A stretch of 38,811 nt of DNA, from positions 1 through 38,811 of IMG/VR virus record IMGVR_UViG_3300019742_000008; one strand, written 5' to 3'. Made by a program: the position numbers and the translations under genes. This DNA comes from a virus. The notes under the pieces were generated by a model. The model was not told where the DNA came from, made no database searches, and worked only from the letters and a program-made list of their open reading frames with translations. How positions within the stretch are numbered: the stretch's first letter is position 1; the number at the start of each line of letters is the position of its first letter. This document shows positions 1 to 8,950 of the stretch, one piece after another.

Positions 1-50
1 CGTATTCAGGTTCTTTAACCTCTACAACTTCTTCAGCTTTAACCTCTACC
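1..50. repeat. Terminal redundancy, left copy
   Basis: Matches 38762-38811 at 49 of 50 positions (difference at 44/38805). It marks the closure of a circular or circularly permuted genome. Confidence 0.85.
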
Positions 51-193
51 TCTTCAACAGGTTCTTCTTTAAGAGTTTCAACAACTTCCTCTACAGGTGC
101 TGCTTCAACTACTTCTTCTGTCTTAACTTCCTCATCAGAACCAAATAAAAGATCCTCAATTTTAGAAAGTATCGTTTTCTTGTCTTTACTCAT
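1..193 (-). CDS. Putative separately expressed scaffold protein (nested start)
   Basis: An in-frame ATG (protein begins MSKDKK) at 193 inside the protease gene sits 2 bases downstream of a perfect copy of the late-promoter motif (196-226). A product from here would contain only the acidic/coiled scaffold, about 137 aa once the remainder at 38541-38811 is added. The arrangement mirrors lambda C/Nu3, where a scaffold is made from within the protease gene, but here by a separate promoter rather than only a separate start codon. Inference from motif position; not proven by the coding sequence alone. Confidence 0.55.
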   Translation of the reverse strand, partial: MSKDKKTILSKIEDLLFGSDEEVKTEEVVEAAPVEEVVETLKEEPVEEVEVKAEEVVEVKEPEY

Positions 194-760
194 ACTATTA
201 TAACTATTTATTGTTTCTTCTGTTACATTTTCAGTTAATTCCTTACTGTTTCGTACTAATATATCAGCAAATCTACCCTCAATACTAAAACCATTAATTA
301 ACCCATCTTTAGCCATCTGATATACATTATCATCTTCTATTTTCATAGATATTAACCATGTTCCTACAGGTACATCAATACCAAACTTAACAGATTTATC
401 GTGTACATTATCTTCTTTAATCCATGATTCAGAAACCGTATTACTATCTAATGGTATTGCGTGTTCTAATGTTGTTTCACTTTGAAAACCGTTTTTAAGG
501 AACATTTCAGAGGCTTTACGTACTGTTTCATCACTAAAAAACACATTAAATATACCTGTACTATCTTTTCTAGGTATTAGTTTATTAGGTATTAAAGCAG
601 CACCCATTAAAATACGCTTTTCGTCATCTACTACAGCCATTTTAACATTTTTACTTAATGCTACCCAATCAGACTCAATAGCAGGGTCTGAAACTAAAGA
701 TATAGCGAACACCCCCTTTTCTTTTGTTTCTTCATCTAAAAATAATTCGTATGTTTCCAT
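1..760 (-). CDS. Prohead serine protease (XkdF-like) with in-frame scaffold, N-terminal part
   Basis: Begins at the ATG at 760 and runs off the window at base 1; it continues at 38541-38811 when the terminal 50-base repeats are overlapped, giving about 326 aa. Residues 1-175 resemble the PBSX XkdF/peptidase S78-type prohead protease: LIPNKLIP near 57-64, LEHA with His100, PVGTW near 131-135 and GFSIEG with Ser159. These are the candidate catalytic His and Ser. Residues 190 onward are an acidic Glu/Val-rich low-complexity and coiled stretch typical of a scaffold. The major capsid gene follows directly. Known for the family: the protease matures the capsid and removes the scaffold. A late-promoter motif lies upstream (778-808) and another lies inside the gene (196-226). 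Confidence 0.85.
   Translation of the reverse strand, partial: METYELFLDEETKEKGVFAISLVSDPAIESDWVALSKNVKMAVVDDEKRILMGAALIPNKLIPRKDSTGIFNVFFSDETVRKASEMFLKNGFQSETTLEHAIPLDSNTVSESWIKEDNVHDKSVKFGIDVPVGTWLISMKIEDDNVYQMAKDGLINGFSIEGRFADILVRNSKELTENVTEETINSYNSMSKDKKTILSKIEDLLFGSDEEVKTEEVVEAAPVEEVVETLKEEPVEEVEVKAEEVVEVKEPEY
196..226 (-). promoter_or_regulatory. Late promoter motif inside the protease gene (scaffold/capsid)
   Basis: GTAACA (221-226), 14 bases, TAGTTATAATA (196-206) on the minus strand, 2 bases before the in-frame ATG of the scaffold segment. It is conserved although it lies in coding sequence. Confidence 0.7.
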
Positions 761-777
761 TTGATAAATATTTATAT

Positions 778-808
778 TATTATAACTAAGTTTTTAGTTG
801 AATGTTAC
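778..808 (-). promoter_or_regulatory. Late promoter motif, protease gene
   Basis: Minus strand GTAACA (803-808), 14 bases, TAGTTATAATA (778-788). Start codon 17 bases downstream. Confidence 0.75.
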
Positions 809-812
809 ATTT

Positions 813-2276
813 TTAACCGAATGTAGCAGTATCTTCTATTTGTCTATCTAAAGCTTGTTGTGTTGTAACTGAACTAGCAACAACAAACGCTTGTATAGGT
901 GTATCTGTTGAAGAACTTATACTTTCTGCTAATTGATTAGTACTAGAAGCACCTATAACATTAAACTCAGGAGCTAATTGTGGTATTTGTGGAGTAGACA
1001 AAGCACCAGCTGGAGCACCTCCAACACCACCACCAGCAGGATTTGGTGTAGATAATATACTTTTAACAGAAGCAAAACCTTTTAAAGCTACGGCTGCTGC
1101 TGCTATAAAGTTGAAAGGGGGTTTTAAAGTAAGTGCCTTTGTTATACCTTCGTGAACGTTCCATATTGCCTGAGCTAAAGCAAAAGCTTTACCAGCTGTT
1201 GATGCTCTACCGAAAGCCTCTATAGCTGCATTAGCAAAATCATTAACTATATTTTTCTTTTCATCTGAAATTTGTTTTTCTGTTTGAAGGGTGCTTATTT
1301 GAAAATCTTTACTTAGTTCTTGCCTTCTCAATTCAGCATCAGCGTATGCTTGCGTTCCTATATCAAGAGTTTCCATTTGTTTAGCTAATAACGAATCTTC
1401 TGCTTCGAACTCCCTTCTCAATCTTTCTTTTGACGCTTCAAGTCTTGTTAATAAGGCTCTTTCATCTAATTTAAATACTTCATTTCTAATTAGACCTTCT
1501 GTTTCTAAAAGTGTGTTAAGTTCTTGTTGTAATGCAACCTCATTTACTTTTTGCTCTGAGCTTTGACTTGTTATTCTTTCTTTTATTTCAAGTATTTTTA
1601 TTTCCGCATCTAATTTAGCTAATAAACTCTCTTGCGTTCCTAATTTTTCGTTTTCCTGAGTTAAAAATTGTAGATTTGTTTCGGCTGCTGCCAACTCTAT
1701 ATCTAATTGAGATTTTAATATCTCTCCTAATCTTTCGTTAGCTCTTATCCTTTCAAATATTGATAAACTAACATCATCTCTTATCTGTCTTTCTATTTCC
1801 GCTGCCTCTTGTGATCTTAACTGTGTCTTTTGAAATTCTTTTTCTGATATTTCTATCTGCTTTCTTAGTCTTAAAGTTTCTTTAGCGTTATTAACAGCAT
1901 CTTCAAAACTATTACCTCTAAATATATTATTTATTGTTTCAGCGGCTAAGGTTAACGCATCAGCCGAAGCATCACCTAAAAATAAATCTTGAAACTTAAC
2001 TAAAGCGGCAACGACTAAACCGATACCAGCAGCTTTTAACGCTATTCCAGCAGCCTTAATAGCAGTTGAAAATGTTTTAACCCCTTTAGCACCTCTACTA
2101 AATCCTTTTTCAGCATCATTACCTGTTTTTTTAGATTTCTTACCTAAAGTATCAGTAGTGTCATTTACTTCTTCTATTGATTTGTCAAGTTTATTTACAG
2201 ACTTATCTAATGATTCAACCTCTTTTACGCCATCATCTGCATCAACCTTTAATATTATTGTTTTTTCAATTGCCAT
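813..2276 (-). CDS. Tail tape measure protein
   Basis: 487 aa. The N-terminus (residues 1-65) is charged with heptad-like spacing, followed by a hydrophobic Ala/Gly segment near 68-95 (TAIKAAGIALKAAGIGLVVA). A long helical coiled-coil region follows (about 110-350), then an Ala-rich hydrophobic stretch near 385-405 and a Gly/Pro/Ser/Thr-rich tail. This is the usual composition of tape measure proteins in Bacteroidetes siphophages. It sets tail length and takes part in DNA passage. At 487 aa it is short for the family and suggests a short tail. It lies downstream of the tail-tip genes and directly before the protease, an unusual place. Confidence 0.75.
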   Translation of the reverse strand: MAIEKTIILKVDADDGVKEVESLDKSVNKLDKSIEEVNDTTDTLGKKSKKTGNDAEKGFSRGAKGVKTFSTAIKAAGIALKAAGIGLVVAALVKFQDLFLGDASADALTLAAETINNIFRGNSFEDAVNNAKETLRLRKQIEISEKEFQKTQLRSQEAAEIERQIRDDVSLSIFERIRANERLGEILKSQLDIELAAAETNLQFLTQENEKLGTQESLLAKLDAEIKILEIKERITSQSSEQKVNEVALQQELNTLLETEGLIRNEVFKLDERALLTRLEASKERLRREFEAEDSLLAKQMETLDIGTQAYADAELRRQELSKDFQISTLQTEKQISDEKKNIVNDFANAAIEAFGRASTAGKAFALAQAIWNVHEGITKALTLKPPFNFIAAAAVALKGFASVKSILSTPNPAGGGVGGAPAGALSTPQIPQLAPEFNVIGASSTNQLAESISSSTDTPIQAFVVASSVTTQQALDRQIEDTATFG

Positions 2277-2413
2277 TTTATACGTCTTTTAGCATTGTTA
2301 TATCCTTCTTTTATACTCTCAGGCGCTTTATATTTACCCTTAGCAATTTCTATTAACTCGCTTTTACCATAAAACTCATCAACCTTTAATAATTCTAATA
2401 TATTCTTAAGCAT
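2255..2413 (-). CDS. Small hypothetical protein upstream of tape measure
   Basis: 52 aa, beginning MLKNILELLK and ending in a basic helix (NAKRRIKWQLKKQ). Its end overlaps the first 22 bases of the tape measure gene, as expected for translational coupling. It fills the gap between the YfiM-like gene and the tape measure. No family recognised; it could be a small tail-assembly factor. Confidence 0.5.
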   Translation of the reverse strand: MLKNILELLKVDEFYGKSELIEIAKGKYKAPESIKEGYNNAKRRIKWQLKKQ

Positions 2414-2415
2414 AA

Positions 2416-2769
2416 TTAAAATATGTATTGCGTTTTTCTATAATCTTTATTTCTACCTAATTTATGCATCCATTGCCAAAACTTAGCAGTTAAATAACCT
2501 GTAATAAATGTTATCGCGGCATCAGTAATACTAAACTTGCCGTAATCTATATAATCATAAACTTCTTTACCTATTGAAATTAATAAAACGCTTTTTACAT
2601 CAATATCAAAAGATTTATTAAAGTCGTTAGTTAAACTCATTGAAAATAAATGAGATAAATTAGCCGTTGCAAAACCAGCAGCAGAATGTAATTTAACATC
2701 TGCCGTAGTTGTTATTTGACCGTAGTTTAATAACGGTATAAATAATAATATTAAAAGTATTTTTTTCAT
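2416..2769 (-). CDS. YfiM/DUF2279-like secreted membrane protein
   Basis: 117 aa. The N-terminus is a signal peptide (MKKILLILLFIPLLNYGQ). The core GKEVYDYIDYGKFSITDAA followed by a hydrophobic helix (ITFITGYLTAKFW) resembles the YfiM/DUF2279 lipoprotein family, although no lipobox Cys is present. It sits among tail and receptor-binding genes, so it could be an envelope-directed protein made late, for example in lysis or superinfection exclusion; that role is inference. Confidence 0.5.
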   Translation of the reverse strand: MKKILLILLFIPLLNYGQITTTADVKLHSAAGFATANLSHLFSMSLTNDFNKSFDIDVKSVLLISIGKEVYDYIDYGKFSITDAAITFITGYLTAKFWQWMHKLGRNKDYRKTQYIF

Positions 2770-2771
2770 AA

Positions 2772-3578
2772 TTATATATTTCTTCCTAATGTAGTTTGAA
2801 ATGTTTGTATTATATTATATAAATTTAAGGATTCAGTATCATTTAATCCTTCTCCAGCAGTTGCAAAAGAAAATTCTCTATCTGAAAAAAATGAAGGTAA
2901 AACACCGTTTTCATTCCTTGCACCTATATACATACTATAATCAACTATATTTGTTGATGCACTTGATATTGTTTGGATTTTAGAACTGTTTTTGTAATTA
3001 ACATATTGAGAACTAGACAACCTAGATGTTAAGTAAAATCCTTGTGAGTTAGAGTTTGAGAGAGGTGAGAATAATGTTGTTTGAGCACCACCATATAAAT
3101 TACCATCTGTAAAACTTACATTTAATTGTGTAAAATTAATAACAAATGTATTATCTCTAGCTCCCATTTCAATTCCGCCATTAGAAGCTGTATTATTAGG
3201 TATATATATAGATATATGAACATTATTTAAATCTCCAATAAAAAAAGTATCAGCATACCCAGTTATTCCATCACCTTTAACACCTGTACTAGAATGTGTA
3301 AGAACACCGTTAAAATCTAGTCTGTAAGCTAAATCTGTATCTAATGGATTTTTTAAATTAAATTTATGTTGAGATGCTGTTCCCCCAACAAATGGATATA
3401 TCGCTTTCATTTTAGACCATATACCATTTGATTTTAAACCTGCAACTAGTGTGCATATAGCTTCTTTCTGTGTTAAATCTGTTATATTAGCGTTAGTTAT
3501 AAATAGATTTGCATCTGCATCAGCACAGATAAAACCATCATCCATAAGCACTCTTCTTTTTAAAAACTTATTTACCAT
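2772..3578 (-). CDS. Tail-associated protein with LamG-like fold (receptor binding?)
   Basis: 268 aa, lying 2 bases after the upstream tail gene. The pattern of beta-strands with Gly/Asn turns (GDGITGYADTFF, then NVHISIYIPNN, then YKNSSKIQTISS, then YSMYIGARNENG and EFSFATAGEGLNDTES) is typical of concanavalin/LamG-like domains in Bacteroidetes phage tail proteins. Such domains bind glycans, so a host-recognition role is likely. The end, LYNIIQTFQTTLGRNI, is also a recurrent ending in this group. Assigned by context and pattern only. Confidence 0.5.
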   Translation of the reverse strand: MVNKFLKRRVLMDDGFICADADANLFITNANITDLTQKEAICTLVAGLKSNGIWSKMKAIYPFVGGTASQHKFNLKNPLDTDLAYRLDFNGVLTHSSTGVKGDGITGYADTFFIGDLNNVHISIYIPNNTASNGGIEMGARDNTFVINFTQLNVSFTDGNLYGGAQTTLFSPLSNSNSQGFYLTSRLSSSQYVNYKNSSKIQTISSASTNIVDYSMYIGARNENGVLPSFFSDREFSFATAGEGLNDTESLNLYNIIQTFQTTLGRNI

Positions 3579-3580
3579 AA

Positions 3581-4876
3581 TTATATTTCTTCAAACCAAT
3601 ATTCAACTCTATCTCCATTATACCATACAGTCATGTACATATCCGTACTTATTACAAAATCACTACCTTTTATTTTTGTTCCTCCTGTTACAGTTGGTTC
3701 ACTTGCAGCGTTTATTAAAACTCTTGCGTAAGCGTTTAAAACTGTACCTGTTGTTGTATATGATGTAGATGTATTTGCACTACTCATATTATATAAAATA
3801 CCGTAAGGATTAGTTAAATTTAATACAGTTCCACTACTTTCAGATGGTGATACTTCACTCCACAACCCATCCTTTCTACCATAAGTTTTACCATCTATTG
3901 GAGCTTCTTCTACTCCACTAATTAAAACATCATTACCACTACCTTGATGTATTTCTATTAAATCTAAAAAGTAACCTGCAAAAGATTTAAAAGGATATAC
4001 TTGTAATATGTCAATATCTGCAACTGGTAAGTTTAACTTAGAAGCGTCTATACTTATTTTTTGCCATGATAAACTTGAACTATCAAAACCATTCTCACCG
4101 TTATTAAATATATAAGTATTACCTACTTGCGTTACACCATTAAAGAATTTAATATAAATATAACTACCTTCAAAATCTGCTTTTAACTTTATATAGAAAG
4201 TAAGTAAATTAATATTAGATGTTGATTCTACAGAAACCCTTTGTAGTGTTGTTTTATCTCCTTGTAATGGATTTGTAGCTTCTATTGAGTGAGTACCACT
4301 AAAAGCATCGTTAGTTGAATCTACTATTGTGCCTGAACTAAATAAAGTATCCCATTCAGTTGGTGTACCTACATTTTCGTCATATACTAATTCATTGTTT
4401 GTGCCTTCAGGTATTGTTGCTAACGCTCTAACTATAACTTGTTTAATAGGATATACTAAACTTGGGTCGTAATCAGGTGGTACTACTAAAGCAGTTGTTG
4501 CTGGTGTACCTGTTATTTTTCCTACCGTTCCAACTGTTGCTGGTGATATTGGGGCAATTGCAACTATTAAATCTATTCTGTCTAGTGTAGCATCAGCAGT
4601 ATCTAATGTAACAACTCCAGGAGTAGATGAATAAAAAGTACTTAAAACAGGATAGTTATTAGCAGTTACATCAAAAGATAATCCACTACTCCATTCCGCA
4701 CCAACATCTATAGGCGTAACACCTGTAACGCCACTTGACTCTATAGCTATTACTCTATCATCAAGATTATTATGTTTATCTTTAATCTCATTCATATCAA
4801 GGTCTTGCACTTGATTTTTCCTAACTGTTTTAGGTTTTATACCAACCTTATCTTCATATGTTATTTTATCGCTCAT
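3581..4876 (-). CDS. Tail fibre / receptor-binding protein
   Basis: 431 aa. The first 50 residues carry a short charged helix (DLDMNEIKDKHNNLDDRVIAIES) like the trimerisation heads of fibres. Beta-rich Thr/Val/Gly repeats follow, then a segment at about 160-315 with a carbohydrate-binding-module-like jelly-roll pattern (WDTLFSSGTIVDSTNDAF through YFLDLIEIHQG), and a short C-terminal domain. It lies directly downstream of the large tail-tip protein. A host-surface binding role is inferred from position and composition. Confidence 0.6.
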   Translation of the reverse strand: MSDKITYEDKVGIKPKTVRKNQVQDLDMNEIKDKHNNLDDRVIAIESSGVTGVTPIDVGAEWSSGLSFDVTANNYPVLSTFYSSTPGVVTLDTADATLDRIDLIVAIAPISPATVGTVGKITGTPATTALVVPPDYDPSLVYPIKQVIVRALATIPEGTNNELVYDENVGTPTEWDTLFSSGTIVDSTNDAFSGTHSIEATNPLQGDKTTLQRVSVESTSNINLLTFYIKLKADFEGSYIYIKFFNGVTQVGNTYIFNNGENGFDSSSLSWQKISIDASKLNLPVADIDILQVYPFKSFAGYFLDLIEIHQGSGNDVLISGVEEAPIDGKTYGRKDGLWSEVSPSESSGTVLNLTNPYGILYNMSSANTSTSYTTTGTVLNAYARVLINAASEPTVTGGTKIKGSDFVISTDMYMTVWYNGDRVEYWFEEI

Positions 4877-4880
4877 ATCT

Positions 4881-6890
4881 TTAGCTTATATCAAAATTTA
4901 AATCGTAATTCAATCCATCAAATCCTACTGGTACTTCTTTCGATACAGCACCTATATAGTTTAATAATTCCAATCTTACTTTACCTGTTGTTAGATTTGT
5001 GTTTATAGTATTTATAATATACACCCTATCTCTTATAATTAACTTATCATTAAGACTTATGTTACTAATTACAGATAATGGCATAATAGCATCAAACTTA
5101 TATACACGTCTTTTATTATCGTAAAGGTCTGTAATATAGTCCTCCCAAAAGTTAGAATATAAAGAAACTTTACTGCCTACTTCTGAATTAGGATTAACTG
5201 GTGGTGGTGCAAAATTAAATGTACTTATTTCTTCACCAAAATTTAAAGAGTGTGTTATATCTGCTGTTACTGTTTTATTCTCTTGACCTACATTTAAATA
5301 AGTTTTAACTTCAAAAATTAAATCGTTTTCATCTTTAAATCCAAATCCATCTGTTAAATTAGTTACATTTCTATTATAAAATAAGAATGGTTTAATATCT
5401 GTAGGTTCTAAATCTTTATCAATTACTTTACCTACTAATAAATCAGAGAAGCTATTATCTAACACACTTGATATATTTTCTAACAATATATTTTCAAATG
5501 GTAATTCAATATCTAAAGTACCTCCATCATAAACAAATTCAGATTCTAAATCACCATATCCAACTTTATTAGTTTCTCTAAATTGCTCACCTAATATTGT
5601 ATCTGTTTCTTCATACTTAAAATTGATACGCTTATATAAATTAGGTTTGTTAATTTCTAAATCTGATATATCAATATACTTTGTTATATCCTTAGCTACC
5701 CCATCTTCATACCATTCATTTAAAGGTGTTAGATTAAATGAAGTTGCGCTTAATGGTTCAACTACCAAGTTAGAAGCCTTAACTAAACCACCTATAAATT
5801 CTGTAACGGTCATATCAGGTAGGTTAGCTGCTATTGTTGTATTACCGTTTGTTATTGTTGTTACAGGTGTAGTATCACTTAATCCTTGACCTGATATATT
5901 ATATCCTGCAACAAATTTAAACTCTACAATAGATGACACATAAATATTGTAAACGCCTATTCCGCTACTTACGAATATTGGAGGGTTATTAGAAGACCCT
6001 ACTAAATCATAAGTAACACTATTACTAGTAGTTGTATTCTCTATTCTAATTCTATATCCTATATCTTCATATCCAATCTCAGGGGTAACACCAAATGTAA
6101 AGAAGTTAAAAGCACCGCCATTAAAATTTATATTAGAAAAAACTTGCAATTCATCACTATATGCTTGTATATTTCCTTTCTCTTTACTCAACCACATATA
6201 CAACTCATCTATATGATTAGTTGCGTTAAAGAAGTTATCTGAAAATGTTATACCGTAATAAGACTCTATAGCTTCAATTATAGAATTTATTTTAATAGCT
6301 GGTTTAAACTCTCTATAACTCACTCCATTAGTACCTGCTACATAATACTTAATATCATCATCCTCTAAACTTGTTCCTGTTGCATCCCATTGCCAATTAC
6401 GTTCTGAGCTAATCATAGGATAAATAATATCACCACCAAACAACCCAGTAGTAATACCAGTCTTTACATTAGCACTTGTATAATCATGGTCATAAGCAGT
6501 TAATGGTAGTACATCTAATTTATCATCTCCAAACAAATCTGATAAGTTAACTAAGTTACCAAAGAAAGTAATATTATAAGATATAGGTTTACCATTCTTT
6601 AATTTAGCACCCTCTAACTGTATAACACCCTCTTTAAACGGTGTATAGTTTAACTCTATATTAGCAGTCTTTCTAGTTTTAGCATTAAACCCATCTATTA
6701 TATCTGAGTTATACCAGTGTTGGAATATCTTATTATTATTAACTGAAGCTGGTATATTGAAAGATTGTGTAAAGTCTGTAAAAACCTTACTTATATCTTT
6801 TATGTTTTGAACTGAACTACTTAAAGATATAGTTTCATCTTCAAATAAAGTTAATCTCTTGCCTTCTATGTATATCTGTACCTTATACAT
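4881..6890 (-). CDS. Tail tip / baseplate hub protein
   Basis: 669 aa, the largest virion protein here. The N-terminal part contains the segment FTDFTQSFNIPASVNNNKIF followed by HWYNSDIIDGFNAKTRKTA, which I recognise as characteristic of large tail proteins of Bacteroidetes phages. The gene sits between a distal-tail-like protein and the fibre gene, and its ATG overlaps the neighbour's stop by one base. It likely forms the hub on which the receptor-binding proteins sit. Exact function unproven. Confidence 0.6.
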   Translation of the reverse strand: MYKVQIYIEGKRLTLFEDETISLSSSVQNIKDISKVFTDFTQSFNIPASVNNNKIFQHWYNSDIIDGFNAKTRKTANIELNYTPFKEGVIQLEGAKLKNGKPISYNITFFGNLVNLSDLFGDDKLDVLPLTAYDHDYTSANVKTGITTGLFGGDIIYPMISSERNWQWDATGTSLEDDDIKYYVAGTNGVSYREFKPAIKINSIIEAIESYYGITFSDNFFNATNHIDELYMWLSKEKGNIQAYSDELQVFSNINFNGGAFNFFTFGVTPEIGYEDIGYRIRIENTTTSNSVTYDLVGSSNNPPIFVSSGIGVYNIYVSSIVEFKFVAGYNISGQGLSDTTPVTTITNGNTTIAANLPDMTVTEFIGGLVKASNLVVEPLSATSFNLTPLNEWYEDGVAKDITKYIDISDLEINKPNLYKRINFKYEETDTILGEQFRETNKVGYGDLESEFVYDGGTLDIELPFENILLENISSVLDNSFSDLLVGKVIDKDLEPTDIKPFLFYNRNVTNLTDGFGFKDENDLIFEVKTYLNVGQENKTVTADITHSLNFGEEISTFNFAPPPVNPNSEVGSKVSLYSNFWEDYITDLYDNKRRVYKFDAIMPLSVISNISLNDKLIIRDRVYIINTINTNLTTGKVRLELLNYIGAVSKEVPVGFDGLNYDLNFDIS

Positions 6891-7954
6891 TAATAAATAT
6901 TATTGATTACATTATTAGCATATTTAAAACTCATAGTATAATTTATAAGTTTGTCGTTAACTCGTGTCTTGTATGTTAAATCTTGCGATGTTATATTAAC
7001 AGGATTATCATCTACCCAAACCAACTCACTAAGTATTAATTGTTTTATTACTTCGTTTTGTTCTTCTCCTATATAGCCAGTATTTAATGTAATACTTTCT
7101 TGACCTGTTACATTATAGTTTTTAAATTGATGTTTATCTGTTCCGTATGTATATTGATTAGAAACTACACTACCTATAATAGCGTTGTAACTATCTCTTT
7201 TAGTCGATAAACTTTCTATTGATTTCTTAAACATAAAGACTCTTTGTAAAGCACCATTAGCATCATAAAACTTAACTTCTTTAGGCGTGTATTTACACTC
7301 ATCAACTATGTTAATAGTTATAGTTTCTTGCAATACTGCACTACGATATAGTTTAATCTCATCTACATCACTTGTATTAGTTAAATACTGCATCTTATCA
7401 TAAGAAAATAAAGAAGCTACTGGAGTAGTTAAATCATCAGTATCTATAACTACACTATCTTTTAACCATTCAACTTTATCAATACCATCTGTATTAGCAT
7501 ATATAGGTATTAATTTTGATTCACCTTCTAATATATTTATCTTATTAACTATTATATTAGATCCTTGTGGATTAACACCGTTTATAAAATCACCATATCC
7601 ATCAACAGCTAAATAAATATCATTAATAACTGATGGTTGTGGATCAGTAGATTGTACTACTGTTAATTCTGTTTCAACCCATAAAGCATCTGAGAAAGTA
7701 TTTAAAGCATCTATATAAGCATTTCTATTGTGTTCAAAGAAATCTCTAACTAATTCACTAACTTCGAATATAATATTAGTACTTGAAGCACTTAAAGCGT
7801 TTTTAGTAATTATATATGTTGCAGATGCTGGTTTACTCGCAGTACTACCACTCCAAATAAATACTTTTAACTCAGCACTTATAATTTCTGCCGCACCTGT
7901 AGCTGTTATATAAAACGGTGAACGTGCTAATATCTTCCCTTGAAATGTTGCCAT
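6890..7954 (-). CDS. Probable distal tail / minor tail protein
   Basis: 354 aa, beta-rich, with an N-terminal strand pattern (GKILARSPFYITATG, then SAELKVFIWSG) and a middle region with Ig-like features (SKLIPIYANTDGIDKVEWLKD). Its start and stop each overlap the flanking genes by one base, so it is part of one tightly packed tail operon. Position upstream of the hub gene suggests a distal-tail or adaptor role. No named family is certain. Confidence 0.5.
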   Translation of the reverse strand: MATFQGKILARSPFYITATGAAEIISAELKVFIWSGSTASKPASATYIITKNALSASSTNIIFEVSELVRDFFEHNRNAYIDALNTFSDALWVETELTVVQSTDPQPSVINDIYLAVDGYGDFINGVNPQGSNIIVNKINILEGESKLIPIYANTDGIDKVEWLKDSVVIDTDDLTTPVASLFSYDKMQYLTNTSDVDEIKLYRSAVLQETITINIVDECKYTPKEVKFYDANGALQRVFMFKKSIESLSTKRDSYNAIIGSVVSNQYTYGTDKHQFKNYNVTGQESITLNTGYIGEEQNEVIKQLILSELVWVDDNPVNITSQDLTYKTRVNDKLINYTMSFKYANNVINNIY

Positions 7955-8484
7955 TATTTACTATCTGTATTTAATTCATCTAAACTAAATTCTATAAATG
8001 TTTCTAGATCTAAACCGAATGCTTCAATAATATCATCTGGTAAATTCTTAAACTCTTTACTAAAAGGGTCGCTTAAAAAATTAGCTGCTGCTATCCCTTT
8101 TTCTTTTATCTTTCTGTTTATTAAAAATGCTAAACTGTTGATTCTTGATTCTGTTTGTTTTACGAAAGAGTTTGTTTTTGTATCTCTTAAACGTATAGGT
8201 TTGCTTTTTATCCATTTCAATAGTTCATTAACAGGAATACCTTTACCTGGTTTTCTACCTCTATCAACATTCTCGCCGTAATCCTCCATTGATATATCAA
8301 ATTGAAAAGACTTACCAGACTTACTAACACTAGCATTATATTTAATAGAGTTTCTTAACTTACCGCTATTATCAATCTTTCTACGTTTGCCGTTTACAGT
8401 TCGTGTAGCACCAACATTAATCTTTGCTAACTTAGTAACACGCTCACCAAACTCATCTAATACTATTTTAACATTACTATCCAC
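7954..8484 (-). CDS. HK97 gp10-like neck / tail completion protein
   Basis: 176 aa. The middle, with SGKLRNSIKYNAS near residues 41-53 and YGENVDRGRKPGKGIPV near 69-85, matches the HK97 gp10/minor-tail family, in which a buried 'L..SI' strand and a 'Y...VE/DxGtkP' motif are typical. The C-terminal half is helical. Such proteins close the head-tail joint. It overlaps the preceding gene by 8 bases. Confidence 0.65.
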   Translation of the reverse strand: MDSNVKIVLDEFGERVTKLAKINVGATRTVNGKRRKIDNSGKLRNSIKYNASVSKSGKSFQFDISMEDYGENVDRGRKPGKGIPVNELLKWIKSKPIRLRDTKTNSFVKQTESRINSLAFLINRKIKEKGIAAANFLSDPFSKEFKNLPDDIIEAFGLDLETFIEFSLDELNTDSK

Positions 8485-8950
8485 AATTCTGAACTGTATT
8501 AGGTACGTCTATTGTAAAATCAACACTCCAACCTATTGCAAGGTTAGGAAATGTATCTCTAACTCTTACAGCAGATGTAGTACCTTGTAACTCCCAATCA
8601 TTATCTTGCAACAATCCACTACGTAAAGACTTATCTAGGTTTTCTATTACTGCTAATGTAGAGTTTAAAACATCTTGCTCGTTGTCTATTCCTTTCCAAA
8701 TTTCATTCTCTTCTCTTAAATCCTTTTTAGTAATATCTACCATATCTATAACAGATACAGTAATAGTAAATCTAACAACTCCTGTAACAAATTCAGCACC
8801 AGAAACAAATATATGAGATAATGGGTATATCTCTTGCTTATTCATATCTACATCATTAATTTGCTCTACACCTATCTTAACAGTGTTAACATCATTATCA
8901 GCTATTAGGTGCTCGTATATAGATTTAGTTACCTCGTAATATGCTATCAT
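8477..8950 (-). CDS. Tail terminator-like protein
   Basis: 157 aa with an alpha/beta layout: an N-terminal helix (YYEVTKSIYEHLIADN), strands (YPLSHIFVSGAEF, VVRFTITVSVIDMVDI), a helix (DVLNSTLAVIENLDKSL) and a last strand pair (IGWSVDFTIDVPN). That order is typical of tail-terminator/tail-completion proteins. Its ATG overlaps the TGA of the frameshifted chaperone product (ATGA at 8947-8950), which also argues that the -1 frame upstream is real. Called by fold pattern and context. Confidence 0.5.
   Translation of the reverse strand: MIAYYEVTKSIYEHLIADNDVNTVKIGVEQINDVDMNKQEIYPLSHIFVSGAEFVTGVVRFTITVSVIDMVDITKKDLREENEIWKGIDNEQDVLNSTLAVIENLDKSLRSGLLQDNDWELQGTTSAVRVRDTFPNLAIGWSVDFTIDVPNTVQNCG

Noticed and set aside
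1-50. True tandem duplication in the scaffold gene rather than terminal redundancy
   Set aside because: End-to-end joining without overlap produces an immediate TAG in the protease-scaffold frame.
3451-3768. Plus-strand open frames within the tail genes (also 4772-5008, 7940-8281, 9949-10317, 37272-37622)
   Set aside because: They are antisense to well-supported structural genes and have hydrophobic or Ser/Leu-rich shadow composition.
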